A DNA stretch of 64,000 nucleotides from JBAYJC01 sp041665285 (GTDB lineage: Bacteria > Patescibacteriota > Patescibacteriia > 2-12-FULL-60-25). Both the position numbers and the translations under genes were made by a program. The stretch covers positions 298,075 to 362,074 of the forward strand of contig JBAYJC010000001.1 in assembly GCA_041665285.1 (NCBI GenBank), given 5' to 3'. The notes beneath the pieces are model-generated. The model was not told where the DNA came from and did no database searches. It worked only from the letters and a program-made list of their open reading frames with translations. Below are positions 1-9,030 of this stretch, in pieces (within the stretch, counting starts at the first letter, position 1; every line of letters begins with the position of its first letter).

Positions 1-381
1 GAAGTGGTCGCCCTCGCGGACTACGTCGAGGCATGGGAGCGCGCACAAGCCGAGAGGTTCGACGTCGCGCTCCTCGACCTTCTCATGCCAGCCGAGGGCC
101 TCATGCTCGGCGACCAGGGTCGGCAGGAGCACCTCGGCCGCGAGATCGGCGTGGGGTTTCCGCTCGTGCTGGCCATGGGGCTCTGTGACATCCCTCTCAT
201 CGGGATGATCACGGACACGAACCACCACGCCCATCCCATGTCCGCGCTCGTGGACTGGTTCGCGGATGGGCGGCGTCCCCTGAGGGTCAACAACTCCGCG
301 GTGCTCATCTGCCACGCGCATCTGCGGGCAGATGGCACCAAGGACTGGCTCCGCGCCTACCAGGCGCTCGTCGCACTCTGA
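1..381 (+). CDS. Receiver-like protein, 5' truncated by window edge (GC-rich cassette A)
   Basis: The frame is open from base 1, so the true start lies outside the window; the GTG at 4 is only an internal codon. The segment with FDVALLDLLMP resembles the phosphoacceptor strand of response-regulator receiver domains (alpha2-beta3 with the Asp), and the later IPLIGMITD resembles beta4. The rest does not follow a canonical receiver: the usual beta5 Lys is not obvious, and a His-rich stretch (NHHAHP) is present. Third codon positions are almost all G or C, unlike greA downstream, which suggests a different origin. A terminator follows immediately. It could be a diverged stand-alone receiver or a small protein of unknown role; the receiver relation is a motif-level guess. 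Confidence 0.5.
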   Translation, partial: EVVALADYVEAWERAQAERFDVALLDLLMPAEGLMLGDQGRQEHLGREIGVGFPLVLAMGLCDIPLIGMITDTNHHAHPMSALVDWFADGRRPLRVNNSAVLICHAHLRADGTKDWLRAYQALVAL

Positions 382-412
382 CACGTTCCATAACCTGGCG
401 CGTGTTTTTTTA
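381..412 (+). terminator. Terminator of cassette A
   Basis: A short stem ACACG (381-385) pairs with CGTGT (401-405) and runs into seven T followed by A. It overlaps the stop codon of the receiver-like gene. The stem is only five pairs, so efficiency is uncertain. Confidence 0.5.
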
Positions 413-441
413 TTGCCAGGCGGCGGTCATCCGGCTACGAT
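413..441 (+). promoter_or_regulatory. Probable greA promoter
   Basis: TTGCCA (413-418), a 17-base spacer and TACGAT (436-441). The predicted transcript start would fall only about five bases before the greA ATG, so the mRNA would be nearly leaderless. The -35 lies directly behind the cassette A terminator. Confidence 0.55.
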
Positions 442-452
442 GATCCAGATCT

Positions 453-965
453 ATGCAACTCCCCAAACGCAAATCCCAACAACTCAAAGGCCGCGATGAC
501 GACGAGGCCTCCAATATCCTCACGGCCGAAGGTCTGCAAAGACTCAAGGAAACGCTGGTGGATTTAGAAAAGCGGCAACAGCCACAGGCTATCGAAGACG
601 TAAGCGTTGCCGTGCAAAAAGGCGATCTCTCAGAAAACGCCGAATATCAAGAAGCGCGCGCACGTCTCTCTCGTATTCAAGCGCGTATCTTTTCCATCAA
701 AGATCGTCTGAAGCGCGTCCAAGTCATTGCACAAGACCCAGCCTCTGCAGGACGCATTCAACTGGGAGCAACGGTTGTCGTGGAAGTAAACGGCAATCAA
801 CGCACCTACGAAATCGTGGGGCCGCGCGAAACCAATCCCTCACAAGGACGCATCTCACACGTTTCCCCCATTGGAGAAGCCTTGCTTGGCCACCATGCAG
901 GTGAAGAGGTCTTGATCCAAACACAAAACGGCACGGTCACGTACCGTATCCTGGAAGTTCGCTAG
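453..965 (+). CDS. greA: Transcription elongation factor GreA/GreB
   Basis: This is a 170-residue Gre factor, slightly longer than the typical 158 because of a basic, charged N-terminal extension of about 20 residues. Residues 20-95 form the coiled-coil domain, with the conserved tip GDLSENAEY (57-65) whose acidic residues enter the RNA polymerase secondary channel and stimulate transcript cleavage in backtracked complexes. Residues 98-170 are the FKBP-like C-terminal domain, with the family pattern GRISHVSPIGEALLG. ATG 453 is the first start after a good promoter and no strong Shine-Dalgarno is seen. It is convergent with the CAP-domain gene, with only six bases between the two stops. Confidence 0.95.
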   Translation: MQLPKRKSQQLKGRDDDEASNILTAEGLQRLKETLVDLEKRQQPQAIEDVSVAVQKGDLSENAEYQEARARLSRIQARIFSIKDRLKRVQVIAQDPASAGRIQLGATVVVEVNGNQRTYEIVGPRETNPSQGRISHVSPIGEALLGHHAGEEVLIQTQNGTVTYRILEVR

Positions 966-971
966 TACTGT

Positions 972-2258
972 TTACGTCACCCACAAACACAGCAACAATC
1001 CAATGACGCCCACGGTTTGGACGATCACATGCGGATGTTGTTTGCGTATTTCAATAAAGATATTCAGGAGAAGCGCCAAAATAAACACGACGAGGCCAAC
1101 GGCGAATAACGCATTCGCCACATCGAATAGTGGAATGGCTGGTGAAAGCCAATCACGTGTTTCTGCATACCGTTCCCAAGGCGTTTGACTCACCACGAGC
1201 GGGTGTTCCCAATCCAATGGCTTCTGCACGCGCGAGCCTTCCGGACCGACGATCGTCAGCGTCGCCGGCACAATGACACGAAAGACCTCCTCTGGTGTGA
1301 CGGCTAATGCGAGCGACCCTTCGTAGACATCACCGCGTCGTTCCAGTTCCATGTCGCGTCCCTGCACTGTCACAAAGGCGCGCTCTACATCACCAAACAG
1401 GACCACGGACGCACGCAAACGCATGCCGCCAGAAATATCCTGCCAGCTCAATCGTGAATGCGCGCGATCATACACGGGATATGTCGAAGCGACCGCACGT
1501 ATCTCCTCAGACGCAGATACGGGCGTATCAGATTGTGTGACCGCTGTTGTCGTGGTGGCGCTCTGTTTTGTCACCACTCCTGCGACAGAGGCAAACGGAA
1601 CAGAAGAAGTCGCAGTGATCTGTTCTGCAACGACATCGGCAACAGCTGGGATACCTGCTACGGGACGATACGGCGTACCAAAGTGCTGAGCCACATACAC
1701 CGTCGGCCTTCCTTCATACACACCCGCCTCCATGCCAACACCAAATTCTACAAAATCTCGATCCACGATGTTTTCATAATGCGTGGCGCTTTTTTTCCAA
1801 GCACGTACCACGGATTCTGCATCAGAAAACCCCATGGCAAGATTCTCTCCTGCCACGGCATAGCTATAGCCCGTGCGTCCCAAAAAATATTCGAGCCCAT
1901 GCCCATCAGGACTTTCATGGCTGAAATACGAGTGTCCAGACATGTCCTCTGCACGCAGATCCGCTGAACGGTTCAAAGGAGCTACGCGCGCAAGCGCAGG
2001 TAATCCCCGTTCCTTTCGTGCGGCATTCGTGAGCTCCACAATGCGCTTAGATTGTTCCGCCAAAACATCTGGCGCTGTCAAAACAGCCACAGGAGCCAAC
2101 AACGCAAATCCCACGGTTGCCGCTTTCACCAACACAAAAAACAGCGAATAAAACACCGCACGCTTGGTATGCAAAATATGCGGGTGATAATTGTTCGCCC
2201 GATGCGGGATAAAGTATCGTTTCAACGTTTGATGAATGTGCTTGCGATATTTCTTCAC
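972..2258 (-). CDS. CAP/SCP-domain membrane-anchored protein
   Basis: About 428 residues. A basic N-terminus is followed by a hydrophobic segment (about 37-62), then a CAP/SCP domain (about 74-190) with family features: ELTNAARKERG, HSYFSHESPDG, GENLAMG, and a C-terminal FG...YVAQHFG motif. The middle and end form beta-rich regions, and two hydrophobic segments close the protein (about 383-405 and 412-428). CAP domains in bacteria are extracytoplasmic and of varied function; no substrate can be inferred. I prefer GTG 2258 over GTG 2288 because the sequence between them contains a consensus extended -10 (TGCTATAAT) that would otherwise be coding. Confidence 0.85.
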   Translation of the reverse strand: MKKYRKHIHQTLKRYFIPHRANNYHPHILHTKRAVFYSLFFVLVKAATVGFALLAPVAVLTAPDVLAEQSKRIVELTNAARKERGLPALARVAPLNRSADLRAEDMSGHSYFSHESPDGHGLEYFLGRTGYSYAVAGENLAMGFSDAESVVRAWKKSATHYENIVDRDFVEFGVGMEAGVYEGRPTVYVAQHFGTPYRPVAGIPAVADVVAEQITATSSVPFASVAGVVTKQSATTTTAVTQSDTPVSASEEIRAVASTYPVYDRAHSRLSWQDISGGMRLRASVVLFGDVERAFVTVQGRDMELERRGDVYEGSLALAVTPEEVFRVIVPATLTIVGPEGSRVQKPLDWEHPLVVSQTPWERYAETRDWLSPAIPLFDVANALFAVGLVVFILALLLNIFIEIRKQHPHVIVQTVGVIGLLLCLWVT

Positions 2259-2278
2259 AAAAATTGAGGCGTCCTTAT

Positions 2279-2287
2279 TATAGCACA
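2279..2287 (-). promoter_or_regulatory. Extended -10 promoter of CAP-domain gene
   Basis: On the minus strand the element reads TGCTATAAT, a perfect extended -10, about 20 bases before GTG 2258. No clear -35 is visible. An AAGGA sequence follows the -10 and could serve as ribosome binding site. Confidence 0.6.
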
Positions 2288-2312
2288 CGTTATCCTCCTC
2301 TTGCAGTCCTCC

Positions 2313-3593
2313 TTATGACGCAAGAGCACTCGACACTCCCCGACGTATATCCTTCCAGCAAGTCATCACGGCTCCGATCAAGGAAATCACGGCGACTCCG
2401 AAAAAATTCTGGACAATTGCAAGAGGCGAAGCATGATGAAGAGCGGTAAGAAACGCCAGCAGGACTCCTCCAACCACAACCAATAGTATCAAGCTCTGTC
2501 TCCGCAACGCTAAACCAAAATTCGTGAGCAGATTTAGTAGAGAAACAACAAAGAACGCACACGCCATCCAAGGTAAAAGAGCAACAAGGTCAAGATATCG
2601 GTCGCCCATCAGCAACGCCACAATAAAACGAGGTACTACGACAAAGGCACCCAATACGCTTCCGCCGATCAAACAAACCATGCCTGCGGCTTTCACAAAA
2701 ACGCGACGATTCTCCTCAAATGTAGACAGGAGTTTTACGGAGGGCAACAGCACACCCGCAATAGGGCTCGAGGCAAAAAAAATGATCTTCGCTACCGTAG
2801 AGATGCCGCTATACATCCCCGCGATCTCTGGCGAAAAATAACTCTTTACAACCAAAACATCTGCCGTATACAAAACCGTCACGTAGGCTGTGGTAAAAAA
2901 TGCCAGCCCCATATAACGCATCTCTCGCCAAAATCGTATGCGGGTCACCACGAATGCATCATGCTTCGGTGCATCCAACGTCTGGCGTGTTTGCACAAAC
3001 ACATACAGTAACCCGACGAGCTGTGCCATCACCAAGCCGCCAATGGCGCCCGCCGCACGCCACCCCAGCCAAATCAGAACCAGGGCAAACAACACACGCC
3101 CTCCTGCTACGAGCAAATTACCAATGGATACCGCCAAAAAACGCGAACGTCCTTGAAGCACACCCTGACGAATCATAAAGAGCGCTGTCGTCACAAGAAG
3201 AATGGCAAGCGCGATAAACGGATACACGCTTGAAAATTGGAATACGTTTGCTAACAACTCTACACTCACAAGCACAAGCAAAAAGATGATCGCCACCAAT
3301 GCAAGCGCCCCTTTTTTAAAAACAGATACAATAGCGGCGCATTCCTGAAGATCGACGCAGTTCGTCGTGGCATGAACCGTGGCAACCGTAAAAGCTGTAA
3401 AAGCCATCGTGACCTCGGTCGCAAGAGCGATCACTGTCTGGACCTCTCCAAATTCCGTGACAGACAGGAGGCGACCAATAAGGGGATGAAATAAATAATT
3501 CAAAAACGCCACGATCATGGATCCAGCGAAAAATAAGGCCGAATTCCGTAAAAACGGGTCACGTGCTATCTGCATCAAAGAAGAAAGTCTCAT
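2313..3593 (-). CDS. Polysaccharide flippase / MOP-superfamily exporter
   Basis: This 426-residue, almost entirely hydrophobic protein has about 12 predicted membrane helices. The N-terminus (FAGSMIVAFLNYLFHPLIGR, then LSVTEFGEVQTV) matches the signature of Wzx/polysaccharide-biosynthesis flippases, where a helix containing 'NYLF..LIGR.LS..EFG' is typical. The family moves lipid-linked oligosaccharides across the cytoplasmic membrane. No glycosyltransferases are adjacent, so the substrate is unknown; a MurJ-type role is less likely given the N-terminal signature. ATG 3593 is the first start in the frame. Confidence 0.8.
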   Translation of the reverse strand: MRLSSLMQIARDPFLRNSALFFAGSMIVAFLNYLFHPLIGRLLSVTEFGEVQTVIALATEVTMAFTAFTVATVHATTNCVDLQECAAIVSVFKKGALALVAIIFLLVLVSVELLANVFQFSSVYPFIALAILLVTTALFMIRQGVLQGRSRFLAVSIGNLLVAGGRVLFALVLIWLGWRAAGAIGGLVMAQLVGLLYVFVQTRQTLDAPKHDAFVVTRIRFWREMRYMGLAFFTTAYVTVLYTADVLVVKSYFSPEIAGMYSGISTVAKIIFFASSPIAGVLLPSVKLLSTFEENRRVFVKAAGMVCLIGGSVLGAFVVVPRFIVALLMGDRYLDLVALLPWMACAFFVVSLLNLLTNFGLALRRQSLILLVVVGGVLLAFLTALHHASPLAIVQNFFGVAVISLIGAVMTCWKDIRRGVSSALAS

Positions 3594-3639
3594 AGCGTGG
3601 CGCTATGGTAACACAAACCCCTCAGCGCACCAACGCAAA

Positions 3640-3659
3640 GAGCAGGCCCCTGCCTGCTC
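3640..3659 (-). terminator. Possible terminator of the sigma/ABC exporter cluster
   Basis: GAGCAGG and CCTGCTC form a perfect 7-bp stem with a 6-base loop just downstream of the last gene of the minus-strand cluster. The T-run on the minus strand is short (three T), while the plus strand side has five T a little further on, so its direction is uncertain. Confidence 0.4.
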
Positions 3660-3677
3660 CGTGTTTTTGCTCTCGCG

Positions 3678-4160
3678 CTATCGCTGAACTGGTACCATTC
3701 CTCCCGGGCCAAAACCCACAGCCTCTCCTTCTGGGCGAATCTGCACCATGGTCGCAGAAACACTTCCATCCTGATTCGTGGTGCCATTCACAACAACCTG
3801 CGTCCCTTGCGTCAGATCGTCGATCGAGCCGACGGCCATTTTGCCCATCGTGGTCGATGAAGAAAAGAAGATGATTTTTGAACCTCCGTCGCGCATCTTT
3901 ACGGTAATCGTATTCGCGTCTTTCATGAGCACTTCTCCGGTAACAAAACCTCCCGCTGTGCCACGACCCGCTCCCCCACCCATCGCGCGGCCAAACGTGC
4001 CACCAGACAATCCCTGACCCTGCATACGCGCGATACGGCTACCATCACCCCCTTTACGCGTGGCATATTTTGTCCCTGCATAAAACGACCCTACGCCCAC
4101 GAGGAGGACGATCAGCATACATGGGATCAACACCTTTGGTTGCGTATAGCTGTCTGACAT
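3678..4160 (-). CDS. Membrane-anchored DUF5666-like protein
   Basis: 160 residues: one N-terminal membrane helix (about 9-28, VLIPCMLIVLLVGVGSFYAG), a Gly/Arg-rich linker (about 50-70), and a small beta-barrel-like domain (about 72-150) with GEVLMKDANTITVKMRDGGS and a DLTQGTQVVVNG turn. This arrangement (a 'G.V...D...ITV' strand pair followed by 'dL..G..V.V.G') is that of DUF5666-type domains. It is the last gene of a cluster with a MacB-like permease, ATPase and membrane-fusion protein, and has a counterpart of similar architecture at the other end of the cluster, so an accessory role to that transporter is likely but unproven. Confidence 0.7.
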   Translation of the reverse strand: MSDSYTQPKVLIPCMLIVLLVGVGSFYAGTKYATRKGGDGSRIARMQGQGLSGGTFGRAMGGGAGRGTAGGFVTGEVLMKDANTITVKMRDGGSKIIFFSSSTTMGKMAVGSIDDLTQGTQVVVNGTTNQDGSVSATMVQIRPEGEAVGFGPGGMVPVQR

Positions 4161-4178
4161 ACGGAAAGAAATAAAGAA

Positions 4179-5399
4179 TTATTCGTATCGTAATGCCTGA
4201 ATTGGATTGAGGCGTGCGGCACGTTGTGCGGGATAAAACCCAAACACAAGACCAATCCCCGCAGAAACACCAAACGCCAAGGCCACAGAGGTCCAAGAAA
4301 CAACCGTGGTCATGTTCATCATGGTGCTGACGAGTTTCGATATCCCATACCCAATCACCACACCCATCGCACCCCCTACCATTGTCAACACCATGGCCTC
4401 ACCAAGAAATTGACTCACGATCTCGGCCTTTTCTGCGCCAATCGCCTGACGGAGTCCAATCTCGCGCGTGCGCTCTGTCACGGTCGTGAGCATCATATTC
4501 ATAATGCCAATGCCACCCACGAGCAACGAAATACTGGCGATAGCGGCTAAAAGCATCGTAAACGTGTCCGTGACACTCGACGCCGCGCTCACAATATCCG
4601 CCTGATTCATCACACTAAAATCCGCACGCTCGATCGAAGCAATGTGATGACGCTGGAGCAAAAGCTCTGTAACCCCTTCCTGTGCCAATGTCATAGACGC
4701 GGCATCCTGTGCCTGCACGCTGATCGTGCCCACGTTATCGTTGCCTGCCAGAAACGTCGCCATGGCAGACAACGGGATAAAAATCATGTCATCTTGATTC
4801 ATCATGCCAGAGCCGCCCTTGGAAACCGTCACGCCGATCACCGTAAAATTGACACTATTGATCCGTATGCGTTGCCCCACGGGATTGACGCCCTCTCCAA
4901 ACAGATCATCACGCGTCGTTGGTCCAAGCACCGCCACTTTGGAGCGCGAGAGGACTTGCGCTTCTGTAAAAAACGTTCCTGTACCCACGGCAACATTACG
5001 CACAACAAGATACGAAGGCGTTGTGCCAACGACTTGCGTATTTGTATTGTTGCCGCTTGCCGCAATTTGATATCTCCGCGAGGATTCTGGAGCAACAGCT
5101 TTGACCCCCACAACGCTCGCGAGGGCCTCTGCATCTTCACGGGTCAGCGTCTGCGCTGAACCACGGCCACTACTCACTGATTGGCCCACGCCACGTTGCA
5201 TCCCTGGCATGACCAATAATAAATTGGATCCGATGGATTGGATGTTTGACTCAATCAAGGATTTTGCCCCCTGACCAATAGAAAGCATCGCGATCACAGA
5301 AGCAATGCCAATCACAATCCCGAGCATGGTCAAACCAGAACGAATCTTATTAGAAGAGACGCCGAGATAGATTTCCTCAAATAAATCAGTAATAACCAT
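4179..5399 (-). CDS. MacB-like ABC transporter permease
   Basis: 407 residues. Order: short cytoplasmic N-terminus with LFEEIYLGVSSNKIRSGLTM, first membrane helix (about 22-45, LGIVIGIASVIAMLSIGQG), a large extracytoplasmic domain (about 50-270, MacB_PCD type), then three membrane helices in the FtsX domain (about 280-400) with the family motif ERTREIGLRQAIGA. This is the MacB/LolCE class, which uses mechanotransmission across the membrane. ATG 5399 gives the protein the usual start just before the first helix and lies one base after the ATPase stop; the frame is open further upstream but that part overlaps the ATPase gene. Confidence 0.9.
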   Translation of the reverse strand: MVITDLFEEIYLGVSSNKIRSGLTMLGIVIGIASVIAMLSIGQGAKSLIESNIQSIGSNLLLVMPGMQRGVGQSVSSGRGSAQTLTREDAEALASVVGVKAVAPESSRRYQIAASGNNTNTQVVGTTPSYLVVRNVAVGTGTFFTEAQVLSRSKVAVLGPTTRDDLFGEGVNPVGQRIRINSVNFTVIGVTVSKGGSGMMNQDDMIFIPLSAMATFLAGNDNVGTISVQAQDAASMTLAQEGVTELLLQRHHIASIERADFSVMNQADIVSAASSVTDTFTMLLAAIASISLLVGGIGIMNMMLTTVTERTREIGLRQAIGAEKAEIVSQFLGEAMVLTMVGGAMGVVIGYGISKLVSTMMNMTTVVSWTSVALAFGVSAGIGLVFGFYPAQRAARLNPIQALRYE

Positions 5400-5400
5400 A

Positions 5401-6093
5401 TCAGTCACGCGGTGGTTTTGTCCGACGATCATCCACAAGTTGGCCGTCACGAATCACCAGCACGCGATCCGCATGATTGGCTACGTCTGGTTCGTGCGTG
5501 ATTAATATCACCGTTCTGCCTTGGCGATTAAGCTCTTTGAATGTTGCCAATACGAGATCACCTGTTTTTGTGTCGAGATTTCCGGTTGGTTCATCAGCCA
5601 GCAAAATCGCTGGATCATTCACCAATGCACGCGCAATAGCGACGCGTTGCATCTGGCCACCAGAAAGCTGATTCGAGAGATGGCCGTGGTATTCTTCGTC
5701 CAGTCCCGCAGATAGCAATGCGCCTTTCGCACGCTCACGACGTTCTTCGCGTCCAACGTTGGCATACACAAGAGGCAACACCACATTCCGAAGCACGGTT
5801 GCGCGAGGTAACAGATGAAATGCTTGAAAAACAAAACCAATTTTCTTGCGACGGAGTTGCGCCAGCGCGTCTGCTGGCAATGCAGAGACATCCTCCCCAT
5901 CCAATAGGTACGTTCCAGATGTGGGTACATCCAAGGCGCCTAGAATATGCATGAGCGTGGATTTGCCTGACCCAGAAGGACCCATGATCGCGACATATTC
6001 ACCTTTTTCAATCGTAAAGGAGACCCCCTGAAGCACGCGCGTGGTTTGTTTGCCGTTGGTATATTCTTTTATAATGTCGCGAAGAACAATCAT
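5401..6093 (-). CDS. ABC transporter ATPase (MacB/LolD type)
   Basis: 230 residues with all motifs: Walker A GPSGSGKST (about 39-47), Q-loop around FVFQAFHLLPRATVL, signature LSGGQMQRVAIARAL, Walker B AILLADEPTGNLD, and switch His in ITHEPDVA. The sequence is that of the LolD/MacB ATPase group, whose partner is a four-helix permease such as the one immediately downstream. It follows the membrane-fusion gene by about 9 bases, so the three are translated from one message. Confidence 0.95.
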   Translation of the reverse strand: MIVLRDIIKEYTNGKQTTRVLQGVSFTIEKGEYVAIMGPSGSGKSTLMHILGALDVPTSGTYLLDGEDVSALPADALAQLRRKKIGFVFQAFHLLPRATVLRNVVLPLVYANVGREERRERAKGALLSAGLDEEYHGHLSNQLSGGQMQRVAIARALVNDPAILLADEPTGNLDTKTGDLVLATFKELNRQGRTVILITHEPDVANHADRVLVIRDGQLVDDRRTKPPRD

Positions 6094-6102
6094 ACAGCGA
6101 GC

Positions 6103-8073
6103 TTAGCGTCCCCCACCAAATCCACCACCCATGCCGGGGATACGAACACTTGTTGCCGCTGTGGTCTTTTTTACGGAACTTACTGCCGTGGTCGTCGGAT
6201 CCATCGTACGCGTCACCACATATTCCCCTTCCGTTATTCCCTCCGCGATCACGGTCTGAGCATCGTTGGCGATCCCGGTCACTACCTGCCGTGTTTCAGG
6301 AGGCGTATCCGAAGTCACCCCTTGTTCGCTTTGCGCCGTTGTTGCCGTCGCGTTCTTCAGTACCTTGACCGTCGCGAAATCTCCCTGCGTTTGCAGAGCG
6401 CTGTTCGGCACAAGCACAGCATCCTGCTGAATATCCGTCACAAGAGACGCGGCCACACTCATCCCTGTTTTTACGCGTTCATCCTGTGTAAGAAAAGCAA
6501 TTTTTATCCCGTAATTCACCACGCCTTGTGCAACAGTTCCAATGGCATCCACCTCAGAGACTGTCCCTGCAATAGACAAATCCGGCACTGCATCAAATGT
6601 GAGCGTTGCTTTTTGTCCAGGACGAACCTTTGCGGCGTCAACCTCGTTCAGCGCAAGTTCTGCGATCTTTGCCTTTGTCAGGAGCGTCGCGAGTACCGTG
6701 GATGGAGAAGCCTGGTCTGCCTCCTTCGCATCCAGCAAAGCCACAACGCCATCAAAGGGTGCGCGTACGGTATAGTCGTTCAATGCATCTTGCGCATCTG
6801 CAAGACGATTGCGTGCTGATGCCACAGCAGAACGACGTTGCGCAAGCGCATTCTCGCTCACAGCAATATCAATAGCATCGGGGCCTGCTTGTACGTTTGC
6901 CAGAGATGCCTCTAATTCACGCACGCGCTCTTCGGCTGTTGCCAGATCTTTCACATCCGTCCCCTGCTTGAGCTTTTCTAATGCCACACGTGACTTTTCC
7001 ACCGCAATCACAGAGGAGGCATACGATATTTTTGCATTTTCGATTGCCTGGACTTGCGTGGTTAACGTCGCAAGTTTTGAGGTCACGTTTGTTCGGTCAG
7101 ACTGAATCGTGTTACGGAGAGACTCCAAACTCGACTGACTGAACGTCGCGGATGCCAGTGTGTTCGCTAACACGTCCTGCACGCGCTCCATAAGAAAGAC
7201 TACGTCGCCAAGACCTGCCTGCGCTTCTGCAAGCGCTTGGTCAATGTCTACCGTTGATGCGCCTACTGTCTTCAAGGTATCTGTACGTGCTTTTAATAAG
7301 GCAACGGTTTGCATTGCTGGAGGGTAGGCACGTTCTGCCGCAGACAGTTTGCTGGCATCCAAAATGGACAAGAGGCGCTCATACGTATCATTGAGATACG
7401 TATTGTCTATCCCAAGAATCGTATCCGCATCTGTGAGCGCTTGCTGGAGCACTTGTATCGTTGTTTTCAAAACAGGCACGGCATTGTCATACGCATTGCG
7501 CACCACATGTGGCGTAGTGCCGTCTTCCGACAATTTCACATTCTCCTCCAGCGCCTTCAAATCTTGTTCCGCGGCTTTTACATCAAGTGGATCCGGCGCA
7601 TCGCGTAGGCTCTGTAAGTTCCGTTGTGCCTGTGCCAAAGCATTTTGTGCCTGAAGCAACGCAATCGCGTCTGCTGGCTGCTTCAGTTTTTTAAGAGATA
7701 GTTGCGCAGAAGCGAGTGAGAGCTCTGCGTCTGTCACCGTCTGCGCCGCATCACGCACAGCACGGACCGCGGTCTTACGATCTATTTCAAAAAGAGGCGT
7801 GCCTGCTGTGACTTCTTCTCCGGGCTTCACGAGTACTTTTATCACGGCACCAGATACGCTCGGTTTTACATCTACTTGATTCAATCCAGAAACCTGACCG
7901 CTTCCAGACAAAGAGACAACCAGCGTACCGTGCGTTGCTTGCGCGAGGACATAACGCGTGGGCTCAGCTGGCTTGGCAAACTCCACGCCATACACCGTGC
8001 CCGTCACAGCAAGCACCGAACAGAGTCCAATGACAGACTTCTTTTTTGCTATTTTTTTGAGGTGTTGCATCAT
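6103..8073 (-). CDS. Membrane-fusion (HlyD/RND adaptor) protein with long coiled coil
   Basis: 656 residues, longer than the usual 350-450. An N-terminal membrane anchor (about 13-30) is followed by a lipoyl/barrel half-motif (GSGQVSGLNQVDVKPSVSGAV, split across about 56-76), two long helical hairpins rich in Ala/Leu/Gln (about 115-180 and 330-430) with an extra helical insertion between them, the second lipoyl half (DYTVRAPFDGVVALL), beta-barrel and membrane-proximal domains, and a Gly-rich tail (GMGGGFGGGR). MacA-type adaptors link a MacB permease to an outer channel; in a cell that likely lacks a classical outer membrane, the long hairpin may span the cell wall (inference). Confidence 0.88.
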   Translation of the reverse strand: MMQHLKKIAKKKSVIGLCSVLAVTGTVYGVEFAKPAEPTRYVLAQATHGTLVVSLSGSGQVSGLNQVDVKPSVSGAVIKVLVKPGEEVTAGTPLFEIDRKTAVRAVRDAAQTVTDAELSLASAQLSLKKLKQPADAIALLQAQNALAQAQRNLQSLRDAPDPLDVKAAEQDLKALEENVKLSEDGTTPHVVRNAYDNAVPVLKTTIQVLQQALTDADTILGIDNTYLNDTYERLLSILDASKLSAAERAYPPAMQTVALLKARTDTLKTVGASTVDIDQALAEAQAGLGDVVFLMERVQDVLANTLASATFSQSSLESLRNTIQSDRTNVTSKLATLTTQVQAIENAKISYASSVIAVEKSRVALEKLKQGTDVKDLATAEERVRELEASLANVQAGPDAIDIAVSENALAQRRSAVASARNRLADAQDALNDYTVRAPFDGVVALLDAKEADQASPSTVLATLLTKAKIAELALNEVDAAKVRPGQKATLTFDAVPDLSIAGTVSEVDAIGTVAQGVVNYGIKIAFLTQDERVKTGMSVAASLVTDIQQDAVLVPNSALQTQGDFATVKVLKNATATTAQSEQGVTSDTPPETRQVVTGIANDAQTVIAEGITEGEYVVTRTMDPTTTAVSSVKKTTAATSVRIPGMGGGFGGGR

Positions 8074-8077
8074 ACTA

Positions 8078-8557
8078 TTATGGACGCTCGATCACGCGAA
8101 TCAATCGCGCATCGATTTGTCCTTGACCGTTCGGCGCACCAAAGACAGCTACTGCCATATCCGGCTTAATTTCCGTAAGCACTTGCTCATCGCGGCCCAG
8201 ACGAATTTGCGTAGATGTTGTCACAAGTACTTCCTGCTCTACCGTATCTTTTCCTTGCACCATGAGAGAACCTTCTGCCACAGATAACACCTTTCCAAAC
8301 ACACCATGTCCACCTGGGAGCATGGGTGGTGCAAAAGGAAACGCCTCACCACGACGCGGATCACGCTCCAGACGAGCGCCCACTCCCAGAGGAGGTCGCG
8401 TAAATTGGCGCTCATAATTTCCACACCAACCCATCACATGACGGGCCTTTCGGCCGCCCACAGCGATTCCTGCGGTAAACACAGCGGACAACACAGCGCA
8501 GAGACCAAGTGCAACAAGCAGAGTGCGCATCCAAGGAGATTTGAGGAGTTCAGACAT
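8078..8557 (-). CDS. Membrane-anchored DUF5666-like protein, second copy
   Basis: 159 residues from ATG 8557 (the frame is open upstream but that region overlaps the next gene). A membrane helix (about 11-31) is followed by a basic, Pro/Gly-rich linker and a beta-rich domain (about 82-155) with VFGKVLSVAEGSLMVQGKD and EIKPDMAVAVFGAPNGQG, similar in plan to the protein at 3678-4160. It lies between the sigma/anti-sigma-like pair and the membrane-fusion gene, four bases from the latter, so it is cotranscribed. Function unknown; periplasmic-side accessory of the exporter is the best guess. Confidence 0.72.
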   Translation of the reverse strand: MSELLKSPWMRTLLVALGLCAVLSAVFTAGIAVGGRKARHVMGWCGNYERQFTRPPLGVGARLERDPRRGEAFPFAPPMLPGGHGVFGKVLSVAEGSLMVQGKDTVEQEVLVTTSTQIRLGRDEQVLTEIKPDMAVAVFGAPNGQGQIDARLIRVIERP

Positions 8558-8571
8558 AGTATTTTTGTTAT

Positions 8572-8994
8572 TTAGCGTACGGCTTGAAAACGTGCGATGG
8601 CAGAATGACGAGCTCTCCGCCAACCGTCGCCAATCGCCAGAAGACTTGCCCCAAGAAAGAGCGCCGCACACACGAGCGTGATCGCGCCCATGGGAATGGT
8701 TTCTAGCACCGCAAATACATACTCTTGTCCATTCCCGAATAGGACATCCGGATCAGAAATACTGAGCCGAACCATACTCATAAAAGAAGAGGCCTGCCAC
8801 TCAGTACGCCAAGCAAATCCGCCAAATACCGCGTAACCCATAGTGGTAACAAGGCCCGTAAGCGCCACAAAGAATCGCGTCCGCAAACGACGCGCACGTG
8901 CCAAGGCCACCGCAGACAGGATCTGCGCATACAGCGCATCCGGTGGCTTGACCGGGGCAATGTGGGAAAAAAGAAGAGTTGAATCCTGTGTCAT
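8572..8994 (-). CDS. Small two-helix membrane protein, candidate anti-sigma factor
   Basis: 140 residues from ATG 8994. A short polar N-terminus (HIAPVKPPDALYAQILSAV) precedes a basic stretch, a membrane helix (about 38-58), a predicted extracytoplasmic loop of about 45 residues and a second helix (about 103-123), then a basic tail. No zinc-binding HxxxCxxC motif of ZAS anti-sigma factors is present. The call rests on position: it starts 36 bases after the stop of an ECF sigma factor and the pair heads an operon. It might instead be only a membrane component of the exporter. Confidence 0.55.
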   Translation of the reverse strand: MTQDSTLLFSHIAPVKPPDALYAQILSAVALARARRLRTRFFVALTGLVTTMGYAVFGGFAWRTEWQASSFMSMVRLSISDPDVLFGNGQEYVFAVLETIPMGAITLVCAALFLGASLLAIGDGWRRARHSAIARFQAVR

Positions 8995-9030
8995 ATGTCG
9001 TGCGATATCCTTTCTACGGCACAAGTCACG

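Noticed and set aside
2258..2288. GTG 2288 as start of the CAP-domain protein
   Set aside because: The first codons would coincide with a consensus extended -10 promoter, so the internal GTG 2258 is preferred.
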